Part shown: piece after piece, positions 52,105 to 60,739 of the stretch
Layout of the letters: each line of letters starts with the position of its first letter
Numbering within the stretch: position 1 is the first letter of the stretch
From: Kitasatospora sp. MAA4
GTDB lineage: Bacteria > Actinomycetota > Actinomycetes > Streptomycetales > Streptomycetaceae
Assembly: GCF_029893355.1 (NCBI RefSeq)
Contig: NZ_JARZAI010000017.1
Span: forward strand, 1 to 64,000
Length of the DNA stretch: 64,000 nucleotides
Reading direction: 5' to 3'
Notes under the pieces: model-generated
What the model was told of the DNA's origin: nothing
Database searches by the model: none
What the model saw: only the letters and a program-made list of their open reading frames with translations
Position numbers and translations under genes: made by a program

Positions 52105-52473
52105 ACCGAGCTGCGCCGACTCCCCTGCGTGATGGCGGGATCACGCCAGCGCCGGAACTCGCCAGCGCGGAGGGTCGCGCACGGCGGGTCGTGTCCGGCA
52201 GGCTGATCACCAGCAAGGAAGCGCCAACCAGCGCCCCTTACTCCTCAGCAAGGCCGAGGACTGGACCAGTTCCGACCGACCCCCGTGAGCCCCTGCACCG
52301 GAAACCCCGGTGCAGGGGCTCACGCTTTGTGCGGCCACCGCACGTCGACTCCCTGACTGCAACCGGTGACCCCCGCCACATGGGGGGTGCCCGATGGCAT
52401 GGAATGAACAGCCGCTAGCGTTGTGATCTCAAGCCACCTGTTCTCCCCCGGGCGGTGTGGAGGGAGTACGAAC
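52105..52473. other. Intergenic region before the DedA gene
   Basis: About 370 nt with the terminator listed separately and the presumed promoter of the DedA gene. No other element or small gene is recognised. Confidence 0.5.
52285..52323 (+). terminator. Strong hairpin terminator
   Basis: A perfect 17-bp stem, GTGAGCCCCTGCACCGG with its complement, around an AAACC loop, followed by GCTTTGTG. About 180 nt beyond the MFS stop, it probably ends that transcript. Confidence 0.8.
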
Positions 52474-53076
52474 TTGAACAGCGCACAGCTCGTCAGCTCG
52501 TCATGGTTCTGCGTCCTGGCGCTCGTGGCCGTTCTCGGCGACGCCTTCCTCCCTTTCCTGCCCAGCGGCACGCTGGTGATCCTCGCGGTGCTGAAGACCT
52601 CCCGGATCGACGGCGCCCCGGTGCTGCTGGCCGGCGCGGTCGCCGTCGCGTCCTTCCTGGGCGATGTGCTGCTGCTCACGATGGCCCGCCGCGGCGCGCC
52701 CTTCCTGCGCCGGCGGATCGACGGGCGCCCCAAACTCGCCGCCAGCGTGCGGCGGGTGCAGCAGTCGCTGGACGGCCGGACCAGCCGGGCGGCCGCCGTG
52801 ATGGTGATCGTCGCGCGCTTCGTGCCGGGCGGTCGCACGGTGCTGGACCTCGCGATGGGCCACTCCCCCAGCCAGCCGAGCCGCTTCCTGCGCTGGTCGG
52901 CGCTGGCGGCCCTGGTCTGGGCTGCGTACATCGTCACGCTGGGCTGGCTGGACAGTCACTGGTTCAACACCGCCTGGCTGAGCCTGGCGGTCTCCTGCGC
53001 GGCCGCGACCTCGATCAGCGCCGCCGTCGCCCGCCTGGTGCGCCGCAGCCGGCAGCTGGCCTCGATATCCGCGTGA
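52474..53076 (+). CDS. DedA/VTT-type membrane protein
   Basis: About 200 aa. The VTT-fold parts are LALVAVLGDAFLPFLPSGTLVILAVL (helix with F-x-P-x-P re-entrant segment), a glycine-containing helix AVAVASFLGDVLLLTMARRG, and the conserved MVIVARFVPGGRTVLDLAMG (R-x-x-P-G-x-R) that binds lipid carriers or protons. TTG at 52474 has an ideal GGAGGGAG seven nt upstream and is preferred to the GTG at 52423, which lacks one. DedA proteins flip polyprenyl-phosphate or phospholipids. Confidence 0.85.
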   Translation: MNSAQLVSSSWFCVLALVAVLGDAFLPFLPSGTLVILAVLKTSRIDGAPVLLAGAVAVASFLGDVLLLTMARRGAPFLRRRIDGRPKLAASVRRVQQSLDGRTSRAAAVMVIVARFVPGGRTVLDLAMGHSPSQPSRFLRWSALAALVWAAYIVTLGWLDSHWFNTAWLSLAVSCAAATSISAAVARLVRRSRQLASISA

Positions 53077-53324
53077 GCGTCTGATCGTCCGACTTGCCGC
53101 CCGAGGGTTGCGGGCGGAGTTGTCTCAGGACTGCAACAGAACACCTGTCCGTGGAGCCGTTCCGGACAGTCGGCTCGTCATGCCCGAGTGTGGGGACGGT
53201 TGCTGGAATCCAACCAGGTCTCCATGACATCCTGATTGAGAAATCATTATAAAAGTGCCCGAAATGGCCCGCCACTCACCGCGACCCGCATCGGTGAGCC
53301 GGGCTCAACCCGGCAGGGGAGACG

Positions 53325-54608
53325 ATGAGCCACATCTCGCGCAGGACCGTGCTGAGCGCCACCGCAGCCACCGCGGCCCTGGGAGCCGTCGCGGCGTGCG
53401 GCAGTGCCACCAGTACAGCCGGCTCGGGATCCGACGCCCGCACCCCGGCCGGCAACGGCACCAGCTCGGACCCCGGACAGCCGTCGGCCAAGGCCACCCC
53501 GATCGGTGACGGCTCGACCTCCGACACCGGCGCGCAGCCCAACCAGCCCAAGCCCGAGAAGCTGAAGCCGGGCGAGCAGCCCCCGCAGTTCGTGGTCTTC
53601 TCCTGGGACGGCGCCGGGGCCACCGACGACAACCAGTTCCCGCGGTTCCTCAAGCTCGCCGAGCAGTACAAGGCGTCCATGACGTTCTTCCTCTCCGGCA
53701 TCTACACCCTGCCGAAGACCAAGACCGACCTCTACCACCCGCCGCAGCACTCGGTGGGCGCCTCGGACATCCCGTACCTGTCGGACGGCGCCATACGCAA
53801 CACGATCAAGCTGGTCAGCCAGGCGTGGCTGGCGGGCCACGAGATCGGCACGCACTTCAACGGCCACTTCTGCTCCAGCCGGCCGGGCGGCAACGGCGTC
53901 AACAAGTGGTCCTCGGACGACTGGCAGAGCGAGATCGACCAGGCGATCTCCTTCGTCACCAACTGGAAGACCAACACCGGCTTCGCCGACCTGCCGCCGC
54001 TGCCCTTCGACTACAAGAAGGAGCTGATCGGCGGCCGGACCCCGTGCCTGGAGGGGCAGAAGACGCTGCTGCCGACCGCTGCCAAGATGGGCTGGAAGTA
54101 CGACGCCAGCTCGCCGGGCGGGCTGCAGATGTGGCCGCAGAAGGTGCAGAACGGCGCGCTCTGGGACTTCCCGCTGCAGTCCATACCCTTCCCCGGGCAC
54201 ACCTTCCAGGTGCTCTCGATGGACTACAACATCCTCGCCAACCAGTCGGCCGGCAGCACCAAGGGCGACCCCGGCAAGTACGACACCTGGCGCAGCGAGG
54301 CGGCCGCGGCCTACCAGGCCGGGTTCGACCGGGCCTACACCACCAACCGGGCGCCGTTCTTCGTCGGCAACCACTTCGAGCAGTGGAACGGCGGCATCTA
54401 CATGGACGCCGTCGAGGCGACCCTGAAGTACGTCGCCGGCAAGCCGGACGTCCGGCTGGTGTCGTTCCGCCAGCTGGTGGAGTGGCTGGAGGTGCAGGAC
54501 GACTCGACGCTGCGCAAGCTCCGCACGCTGAACGTCGGCCAGGCGCCCACCGGCGGCTGGAACAGCTTCCTCGGCGTCCAGGGCGCGGCGGCCACCCCGA
54601 CCTCCTGA
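53325..54608 (+). CDS. Secreted polysaccharide deacetylase-like lipoprotein
   Basis: 427 aa. N-terminus MSHISRRTVLSATAATAALGAVAACGS has both a Tat SRR motif and a lipobox with Cys near residue 25. A Ser/Thr/Gly-rich linker to about residue 75 leads to the catalytic fold: FVVFSWDGAG in place of the usual TFDDG, MTFFLSGIYTLP, and GHEIGTHFNGHF holding the zinc-binding H-x-x-x-H. The DG of the first motif is kept but one Asp is replaced by Trp, so activity may differ. Likely acts on cell wall or surface polysaccharide. Preceded by an AT-rich promoter-like stretch near 53235-53253. Confidence 0.9.
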   Translation: MSHISRRTVLSATAATAALGAVAACGSATSTAGSGSDARTPAGNGTSSDPGQPSAKATPIGDGSTSDTGAQPNQPKPEKLKPGEQPPQFVVFSWDGAGATDDNQFPRFLKLAEQYKASMTFFLSGIYTLPKTKTDLYHPPQHSVGASDIPYLSDGAIRNTIKLVSQAWLAGHEIGTHFNGHFCSSRPGGNGVNKWSSDDWQSEIDQAISFVTNWKTNTGFADLPPLPFDYKKELIGGRTPCLEGQKTLLPTAAKMGWKYDASSPGGLQMWPQKVQNGALWDFPLQSIPFPGHTFQVLSMDYNILANQSAGSTKGDPGKYDTWRSEAAAAYQAGFDRAYTTNRAPFFVGNHFEQWNGGIYMDAVEATLKYVAGKPDVRLVSFRQLVEWLEVQDDSTLRKLRTLNVGQAPTGGWNSFLGVQGAAATPTS

Positions 54609-54636
54609 GCCCTCCGACCTGCTGGCGTCGGCCCGG

Positions 54637-55524
54637 CTATCGGCCGGCCGTCGCCAGCAGGCGTTCGGCGACCACGGTGGCCCCCACCGGGCCCAGCAGG
54701 ATCGAGTAGTGGTTGGTGTCCGGGATCTGACGGACGGTCAGCCGCTCGGCATCGAGGCCGGCCGCCGCGAGCCGCCGGGCGTCGTACAGGCCCTGCGGTT
54801 GGTCCAGCAGACCCCGCTCGGCCCACAGCAGCTCGCCGGGGCAGGGCAGTTGACGGATCGCCGCCGCAGCCGTCGGATCCAGGCGCACCTGGCGGGTGTC
54901 CGCCCGTACCGCCTCCAGCAGGCAGGAGGAGCGCAGTTCGGGCTCGGTACCGGTCAGGTCCCGGTCGACGAACTCCTCGACCAGCGGGGACCAGAGCGGC
55001 CCGACCGCCGGGTGCTCACGCCAGAACGCGTGGTACGCCGCCCGGTTGGCGAAGGTCATCGACAGCCTGGCCAGCGCGGGACCGAGGATCTCGACCAGCG
55101 CCTCCTCCATCACCGCCGCCGCGGGCAGCGGGAGGGTGACCGCGCCGTCCACCAGCAGGACCCGGGCGACCAGTTCGGGGTGCCGGACGGCGGTGAGCGC
55201 GGCGACCCAGGCCCCCATCGAGTGGCCGGCCAGCAGCACCGGGCCGATCCCCAGCGACTCGATCAGCGCGGCGGCGTCGTCCGCGTGCCGGGCCAGGCCG
55301 AACGGGCCGCCCACCTCGCGACTGGCCCCGCGCCCGCGCAGGTCGGGCGCGACCAGCGTCACCCGGCCCTCCAGGTGGCCGGCCACCCCGCTCCAGGCCG
55401 CCGCGTTGCCGGTGACCCCGTGCAGGGCCAGCACGGTCGGGGCAGCCGGGTCGGCGGCGGGCCAGCGGAGTACCGCGAGCTCCCCGCCGGGCACCGCGAC
55501 GCTGGACTCCTCGTACTGCGGCAC
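54637..55524 (-). CDS. Alpha/beta-fold hydrolase
   Basis: About 295 aa. Oxyanion motif LALHGVTGNAAAW, nucleophile elbow LLAGHSMGAWVAAL (G-H-S-M-G), acid around RGLLDQPQG and catalytic His in PDTNHYSILL are all visible. GTG at 55524 has AGGAG nine nt upstream and is preferred to TTG at 55533. Esterase, lipase or ring-opening hydrolase type; substrate unknown. It is divergent from no gene and follows uracil-DNA glycosylase on the same strand with 85 nt between. Confidence 0.9.
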   Translation of the reverse strand: MPQYEESSVAVPGGELAVLRWPAADPAAPTVLALHGVTGNAAAWSGVAGHLEGRVTLVAPDLRGRGASREVGGPFGLARHADDAAALIESLGIGPVLLAGHSMGAWVAALTAVRHPELVARVLLVDGAVTLPLPAAAVMEEALVEILGPALARLSMTFANRAAYHAFWREHPAVGPLWSPLVEEFVDRDLTGTEPELRSSCLLEAVRADTRQVRLDPTAAAAIRQLPCPGELLWAERGLLDQPQGLYDARRLAAAGLDAERLTVRQIPDTNHYSILLGPVGATVVAERLLATAGR

Positions 55525-55609
55525 GGCGATCAACTCCTGGAACGGGCGGCGACGTCCTGTGCGTCAAACCCTAGTTCGACTCCGCCGCCCGCGACAGGGT
55601 GACGGTCCC

Positions 55610-56332
55610 TCAGATCGTGCCCGCGCTCGGGAGGTTCCAGTCCAGCGGCTCCTGGCCGAAGCCGTCCAGCGCCGCGTCGATCTGCGAGAACGGCTTGCTG
55701 CCGTGGAACAGCTTGGCCGACAGCGGCGACGGGTGCGCCCCCTGCACCACCACGTGCCGCTCGGTGTCGATCAGCGGCAGCTTCTTCTTCGCGTAGTTGC
55801 CCCACAGCACGAAGACACACGGCTCGGCCCGGTCGCTGACCGCCTTGATGACCGCGTCGGTGAACTTCTCCCAGCCCTTGCCCTTGTGCGAGTTGGCCTC
55901 GTGCGCACGGACCGTCAGCACCGCGTTGAGCAGCAGCACGCCCTGCTCGGCCCACGGCATCAGGTAGCCGTTGTCCGGCACGGGCACGCCGAGGTCGGCG
56001 TTCAGCTCCTTGAAGATGTTGCGCAGCGAGGGCGGCGTCTTCGTCCCCGGCAGGACCGAGAAGCTCATGCCGTGAGCCTGGCCGTCGTCGTGGTACGGGT
56101 CCTGGCCGAGCACCAGCACGCGGACGTCCTGGTAGGCCGTCGCCTCCAGGGCCGAGAACACCTGGCCGCGCGGCGGGAAGATCTGCCGCTCGGCCCGCTC
56201 GGCCGCCAGGAAGTCGGTCAGCGCGGCGAAGTACGGCTGCTGCACCTCCGCCGCCAGCACCTCGCGCCAGGACTTCGGCAGCACCAGCTCCGTGCCCGCA
56301 TCCGTGCCCAACTCAGCAACCTCGGTCACCAC
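55610..56332 (-). CDS. ung: Uracil-DNA glycosylase
   Basis: About 240 aa family 1 UDG that removes uracil from DNA in base excision repair. VLVLGQDPYHDDGQAHGMSFS contains the water-activating Asp and the GQDPYH box; VLLLNAVLTVR is the uracil-binding strand with its Asn, and QGAHPSPLSAKLFHGSKPF has the catalytic His and the HPSPLS loop. GTG at 56332 (or 56329) with GGAAGG. Normal length. Confidence 0.97.
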   Translation of the reverse strand: MVTEVAELGTDAGTELVLPKSWREVLAAEVQQPYFAALTDFLAAERAERQIFPPRGQVFSALEATAYQDVRVLVLGQDPYHDDGQAHGMSFSVLPGTKTPPSLRNIFKELNADLGVPVPDNGYLMPWAEQGVLLLNAVLTVRAHEANSHKGKGWEKFTDAVIKAVSDRAEPCVFVLWGNYAKKKLPLIDTERHVVVQGAHPSPLSAKLFHGSKPFSQIDAALDGFGQEPLDWNLPSAGTI

Positions 56333-56448
56333 ATCAACCTTCCGCCAACCCGACGGCGCAGGCCCGCGAGCCCCGCCCCTTCTTGCACCACGCACGGTAC
56401 ACAGCGGCACCGACAACGGCCCAAAAGGGGCGGGACGCCGGGACCGGG

Positions 56449-57228
56449 TCAGACCAGGTCGATCAGGTCCGCGATCGAGTCGACCACCCGGGTCGGCCGG
56501 TACGGGAACCGCTCGACGTCGGCGGCCGCGGTGAGCCCGGTCAGCACCAGCACGGTCTCCATACCCGCCTCCATGCCCGCCACGATGTCGGTGTCCATCC
56601 GGTCGCCGATCATCACCGCGCTCTCCGAGTGGGCTCCCGCGGTGTTCAGCGCCTCACGCATCATCAGCGGGTTGGGCTTGCCGACGAAGTACGGGTCCAC
56701 ACCGGTCGCCTTGGTGATCAGCGCGGCGACCGAGCCGGTGGCCGGCAGCACGCCCTCGGGCGACGGGCCGGTCTCGTCCGGGTTGGTGCAGATGAACCGG
56801 GCGCCGTTGTTGATCAGCCGGATCGCCTTGGTCAGCGCCTCGAAGCTGTAGGTGCGGGTCTCGCCGAGCACCACGTAGTCCGGGTTGCTGTCGGTGAGCA
56901 CGTAGCCGACCTGGTACAGCGCGGTGGTCAGGCCGGCCTCGCCGATCACGTAGGCGGTGCCGCCCGGGCGCTGCCCGGCCAGGAACTTGGCGGTCGCCAG
57001 CGCCGAGGTCCAGATGCACTCCTCCGGCACCTCCAGGCCCATCCCGGCCAGCCGGGCGGCCAGGTCGCGCGGGGTGTAGATGGAGTTGTTGGTGAGCACC
57101 AGGAACGGCTTGCCGGACTCCTTGAGCCGGCGGAGGAACTCGTCGGCCCCGGGGATCGGCGTGCCCTCGTGGATGAGGACCCCGTCCATGTCGGTCAGCC
57201 AGGACTCGATGGGCTTGCGCTCTGCCAC
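56449..57228 (-). CDS. HAD-superfamily phosphatase, NagD-like (class IIA)
   Basis: 259 aa. WLTDMDGVLIHEG holds the nucleophile Asp and acid/base Asp, LVLTNNSIYTP is motif II, KPNPLMMREAL has the motif III Lys, and MIGDRMDTDIVAGMEAGMETVLVLTG is motif IV with metal-binding Asp. Likely dephosphorylates a sugar or nucleotide phosphate. GTG at 57228 with GGAG eight nt upstream. Codons from about 23 to 84 of this gene are repeated at 63005-63190 in the same orientation (see repeat entries). Confidence 0.95.
   Translation of the reverse strand: MAERKPIESWLTDMDGVLIHEGTPIPGADEFLRRLKESGKPFLVLTNNSIYTPRDLAARLAGMGLEVPEECIWTSALATAKFLAGQRPGGTAYVIGEAGLTTALYQVGYVLTDSNPDYVVLGETRTYSFEALTKAIRLINNGARFICTNPDETGPSPEGVLPATGSVAALITKATGVDPYFVGKPNPLMMREALNTAGAHSESAVMIGDRMDTDIVAGMEAGMETVLVLTGLTAAADVERFPYRPTRVVDSIADLIDLV
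56976..57161. repeat. Direct repeat, copy A (inside the HAD gene)
   Basis: This 186-bp stretch of the HAD gene recurs at 63005-63190 in the same orientation, offset by 6029 bp. Apart from one T/G difference near 57032 and three near the right edge (57153-57156) the copies agree by eye, about 98% identity. The two flank the isoprenoid cassette. Confidence 0.9.
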
Positions 57229-57401
57229 GTAGGTGTCTCCTAGATCTGATTCTGAAACGATCTTGCACATCGCTCCGGACCGGACACCGTCGGCCGACCG
57301 GGCACCACTGGCTGCCCCAACGCGGACCAGCGTAGTCGCGCCCACCAGCAACGGCCCCACCGCACACCCCCTCAGCCGCTCCTGACCACCCAGTTCGACT
57401 G

Positions 57402-57623
57402 CTACGTGCAGTTACTCCACGTAGCCTCAAGGCCACCCTCGGCCGGTTCGGGAGACGGCTGGCCGGCCTGCAACCGCATCTGCTCGCGCCTCGTGTCCTC
57501 GGTGATCTCCAGCCGACGCGTCTCGGCCTCAATCTCGGCCTTGCGGACCTCGGCCAGGGCCTCGATCTTCGCCTTCGCGACCACCCCTGCTGTCGTCACC
57601 ACAGCGCCCAGCCCGGCCGACAT
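57402..57623 (-). CDS. Short coiled-coil-like hypothetical protein
   Basis: About 73 aa; not recognised. The first 20 residues are weakly hydrophobic (SAGLGAVVTTAGVVA), followed by a charged helix (KIEALAEVRKAEIEAETRRLEITEDTRREQMRL) and a short tail. Codon bias is actinobacterial. A small membrane-associated coiled-coil protein is possible; it may also be the remnant of a larger gene. Start taken at ATG 57623, with another ATG at 57638. It lies just inside direct repeat A. Confidence 0.4.
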   Translation of the reverse strand: MSAGLGAVVTTAGVVAKAKIEALAEVRKAEIEAETRRLEITEDTRREQMRLQAGQPSPEPAEGGLEATWSNCT

Positions 57624-58233
57624 TCTCGCCGCCGACACAAGGGCCAGAGCCCTCCTCGGCGTTGGACCTTGAGTTGGTTGACATAGCGCCAGGCCACGGG
57701 CCTGTCCCCAGCGCGAGTAAGGGGTTCGTTGCCCGTCGGCAGCCGACCGGACGGTCAGCCGCGGTGCTGTCCCTGTGCGGCGACCGCGCCGGTTGCTGGC
57801 TGGTCCATCACGTCGTTGGATGTCTTCGCCCTCCTCGCGCTAGGACACCTCACCCGCCGCCTGGCCCCGGCGCCACCGCAGCAGATATCGGTGCCGTCAC
57901 CGGGACGTCCCGGTGAACCTTGAGTGATCGCGTTCGCCGCCACCGGCCACTCCTCGCGGGCAGGGCCCACGGACAACTCCGGGGCCTGCCCCGGGGGAAG
58001 ACCATCGGGACCGTACCCAAAGTCGTCGAGGGGCTGTACGAAAGTTTGGTCGGTGATCCGCACTGGGGCCCCAGCCCTTCCCTGCCCGGGTGGTCCCGAA
58101 CTACCCGGCGTCCAAGCACCACTTGCCCGCGCGCCAGCCTCGGGGTCGGGTCGACGACACGACGATCGAGTCGGAGAGGGCTGCCATCTTTGAGTTCGCC
58201 CGACTCCTGGTGCGCCCTCCGGGCTGACCGCGG
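57624..58233. other. Gene-poor stretch at the left side of the cassette
   Basis: About 600 nt with no convincing gene. Several frames are open, but none has actinobacterial codon bias over its length or a family motif. Probably degenerate insertion DNA. Confidence 0.45.
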
Positions 58234-59295
58234 TCAACCATCGGAAGATCTGTGCCCGTTTCGGATCACGTCGTCGGCGAGGAGCGCCAACCGCGTGCGA
58301 CTAGGCGTGGCCGGCAAGGCGGCGAGCGCATCGCGGGCGTGGCCGATGTGTTGTCGGGCCATGCGGCGAGCGGCAGTCATAGCACCGGTGCGGTGGACCA
58401 CCTCGCGGATCTGGCCGTGTGCCGTGTCCGGGCTGAGGAACCCGGCCAGCATCTGCTCGATGACGTCGCGGTCGCCGGCCTGCGCTGCCTGGTAGGCCAG
58501 CAGGATCGGGAGTGTAGGACGGCGATTGCGCAAGTCGCTGGTCCCCGGCTTGCCTGTGGCGGGACTGTCGTGGTCGTAGGGCAGCAGGTCGTCGTGGATC
58601 TGGAAGGCGGTGCCGAGTTGGTCTCCGTAGACGCCGAGGGCATGGACTTCCTCGGATGTGCCGCCTCCCAGGATCGCCCCGACCTGGCACGCGCCCCGGA
58701 TCCCGGCCGCGGTCTTGAGCCGGGTCATGGTGAGGTAGCCCTCCACCGTGCTGGAGGCGTCACCGCACAGCGCCAACTCGACCATCGCGCCACGACACAG
58801 GTCCGCCCCCATTTCGGCGAAGACACCCAAAGCCTGGACGATCCGCTCGGTGGCGACGCCCCGGTCCTGGCATTCGGCCAGACCTTGGAACATCGAGAAG
58901 ATCAGCCTGTCCCCGGCCAGGATCGCACGGTCGATCCCGAACTGATGTTGCACGGAGGGTCGGCCACGCCGGGTGTCGTCCCCGTCGATGATGTCGTCGT
59001 GGATCAGGCTGGCCACATGACCGCCTTCGATGCCGAGTGCGGCCGGCACCACCTGTGCGGCCGTGCCGCCCACTGCGGTCGCCGACTCCAGACACAGCAG
59101 CGGGCGCACGAGCTTGCCCGCCGGGAGCAGCGCGTGACGACAGATCGTCTCCGGCTCGTCCTGTTCGCCGCGCCAGCGCCGCTCGGCCTCGGCCCCCAAC
59201 TCATCACGGCGGGCCCGCAGCGTGAGCCGGTACCCGCCCGCTTGGTCGGGAGCCTGAGATGGGTCGCAGGTGCCGACCTGCGGCGGGTGGGGCAT
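58234..59295 (-). CDS. Polyprenyl diphosphate synthase (E-type, GGPP/FPP-like)
   Basis: 353 aa trans-prenyltransferase condensing IPP with allylic diphosphates. The first Asp-rich motif is SLIHDDIIDGDDTRRG (DDxxD), preceded by GKLVRPLL with the conserved K-x-x-R-P. The second region reads FQIHDDLLPYDHD, where the usual fifth Asp of DDxxD is Pro, a departure worth testing. Residues at -4 and -5 from the first Asp are small (Ser, Ala), which usually permits C20 products. ATG at 59295 has GAGAGG six nt upstream. It lies 144 nt downstream of the terpene synthase gene on the same strand and probably supplies its substrate. Confidence 0.9.
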   Translation of the reverse strand: MPHPPQVGTCDPSQAPDQAGGYRLTLRARRDELGAEAERRWRGEQDEPETICRHALLPAGKLVRPLLCLESATAVGGTAAQVVPAALGIEGGHVASLIHDDIIDGDDTRRGRPSVQHQFGIDRAILAGDRLIFSMFQGLAECQDRGVATERIVQALGVFAEMGADLCRGAMVELALCGDASSTVEGYLTMTRLKTAAGIRGACQVGAILGGGTSEEVHALGVYGDQLGTAFQIHDDLLPYDHDSPATGKPGTSDLRNRRPTLPILLAYQAAQAGDRDVIEQMLAGFLSPDTAHGQIREVVHRTGAMTAARRMARQHIGHARDALAALPATPSRTRLALLADDVIRNGHRSSDG

Positions 59296-59438
59296 GACGA
59301 TCCTCTCATCTGCTCGTGGGGACCTTTGGTCCGGTTCTGGCCGGCCTGCGGACAGACGCAACCGCCGCTGGTCGAACTCGACCTTGCGCCTGGCGCGGGG
59401 TGAGGCGGTGTGGGCCGCCTGGCTCGGGTGCGTGCTTG

Positions 59439-60464
59439 TCATGGCGTTTGCGGTGCCCCCGCTGAGGCTTCGTCGGAGCCGACGGGCACGTAGATGGTCC
59501 GCTCGGGGTGAAGAACCATGGTTCCCTCGGTGGTGCCGTCGTATTCGAATCCCTTCCCGTGGTAGCGGGGGGTGAGCCGGCTCCAGTGGAGGTTGCCCGC
59601 CAACCAGTATTCGAAGGCGGTGATGAACGCGCGCACGCCGGGATCGGATCCCGCCGGGCTGGCCAGGAGGCGGTCGCGCAGCTCGTAGCAGCGTTGTTCC
59701 TCGCGCAGCGTCCACTGGGCAACCGCAGTGACCGCGTCGGCGAAGCTGATGCCGCGCTCTCGTGCCAGGGCGGGGACGACGTTGAAGCGCCCTGCGCCGC
59801 TGTAGTACTCCTTGCGCAGCGAGAAGATGTCGTTGACGAGTACACCCGCCGAGCAGCCCGCATGGTAGTACTGCCGCAGCAGGCTGTCCGAGTCGAGGTA
59901 GGCGGAGAGATCGACGCCGATGGCCAACTCGAGGATCAACTCGGCCACCCAGATCCAGCCCGAATTCAGGTGCCTGTCGTAGATCTCCCCACTGGATTGC
60001 TCGCGGACAGAGGCATCACGCTGTTTGCCGATATGGTCGAAGGCTTCGGCCACCGCGACCATCAGACGCTCATACTGCCGCGGGGAAAGCAGCGCCTGGG
60101 CCTGGGCCGCGAGGCCGGCGAAGACATCGATGTAGCCGGCAAGGCCGTGGCCGGCGGCCTCGCCGCCGTCGATATCATCGAACACGAAGTCGGTGGCGTA
60201 CGCGAACTCGTTGATCGCCACAACCAGCGCCAACCGCGCCTTCTTGAGCGTCGGATAGGACCAGTAAGTGAACTCGAAGGCCCGCTGCGCCTGGTAGTCG
60301 GCATAGGCCGAGGCGGCGGGAAGCAGCCGGTGAGCCCCAGGTGTGGACCAGAACGCCTCGGCCGCCGACCGCACGGCCTCCGCATCCGGGTAGGGACACG
60401 GGCGCGGCAGACGACGCGTCAGCATTGGAATCGGGACCTCAATAAGGGCCAAGCGCTCGGGCAC
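59439..60464 (-). CDS. Class I terpene synthase
   Basis: About 341 aa, one alpha domain, the usual size of bacterial terpene cyclases. Metal-binding motifs are DFVFDDIDGGEA near residue 90 (DDxxD-type) and the NSE triad NDIFSLRKEYYSG near 225 (N-D-x-x-S-x-x-x-E). The C-terminal effector RY is in RLTPRYHGKGF. So it should ionise and cyclise a prenyl diphosphate. GTG at 60464 is favoured, as it keeps the N-terminal VPIPMLTRRLPRPCPYPD and has GGAAGG ten nt upstream; ATG at 60425 is possible. It is not geosmin, methylisoborneol or pentalenene synthase by any motif I can recognise. Divergent from the cis-prenyltransferase. Confidence 0.9.
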   Translation of the reverse strand: MPERLALIEVPIPMLTRRLPRPCPYPDAEAVRSAAEAFWSTPGAHRLLPAASAYADYQAQRAFEFTYWSYPTLKKARLALVVAINEFAYATDFVFDDIDGGEAAGHGLAGYIDVFAGLAAQAQALLSPRQYERLMVAVAEAFDHIGKQRDASVREQSSGEIYDRHLNSGWIWVAELILELAIGVDLSAYLDSDSLLRQYYHAGCSAGVLVNDIFSLRKEYYSGAGRFNVVPALARERGISFADAVTAVAQWTLREEQRCYELRDRLLASPAGSDPGVRAFITAFEYWLAGNLHWSRLTPRYHGKGFEYDGTTEGTMVLHPERTIYVPVGSDEASAGAPQTP

Positions 60465-60655
60465 GGTTATTTCGCCTTCCCTGTCCTGTCCAGCACAGCG
60501 GCGGATGAAACGCCTCGGCGCGATACACCGCGGATTCAAGGCGGCGAGGACCCGCTGAGATCTATGGCCGGCAACGACTGCCTCGCAGCCATCAATGCCC
60601 CATCGCACCCGTGTGACACCGGCAACCCAGCCACTCATTAGTGTGTGATTTGTCG

Positions 60656-60694
60656 CCGGTCACGGTGGGCACTACTTACGCGATTGGTGACCGG
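60656..60694. promoter_or_regulatory. Inverted repeat in the divergent terpene/cis-prenyltransferase region
   Basis: CCGGTCAC at 60656-60663 and GTGACCGG at 60687-60694 form a perfect 8-bp inverted repeat with 23 bp between, in the 275-nt space between the two divergent genes. The size of the spacer would suit two half sites on one DNA face. No regulator gene lies within the cassette. Confidence 0.4.
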
Positions 60695-60739
60695 GGTGAT
60701 CGCGCCTCAGTCCACGCGGGCGGTCAACGGAGGTGGGCA

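Noticed and set aside
57755..58495. Several overlapping open frames left of the polyprenyl synthase gene.
   Set aside because: No codon bias, no motifs, and partial overlap with the well-supported prenyl synthase; probably degenerate DNA.
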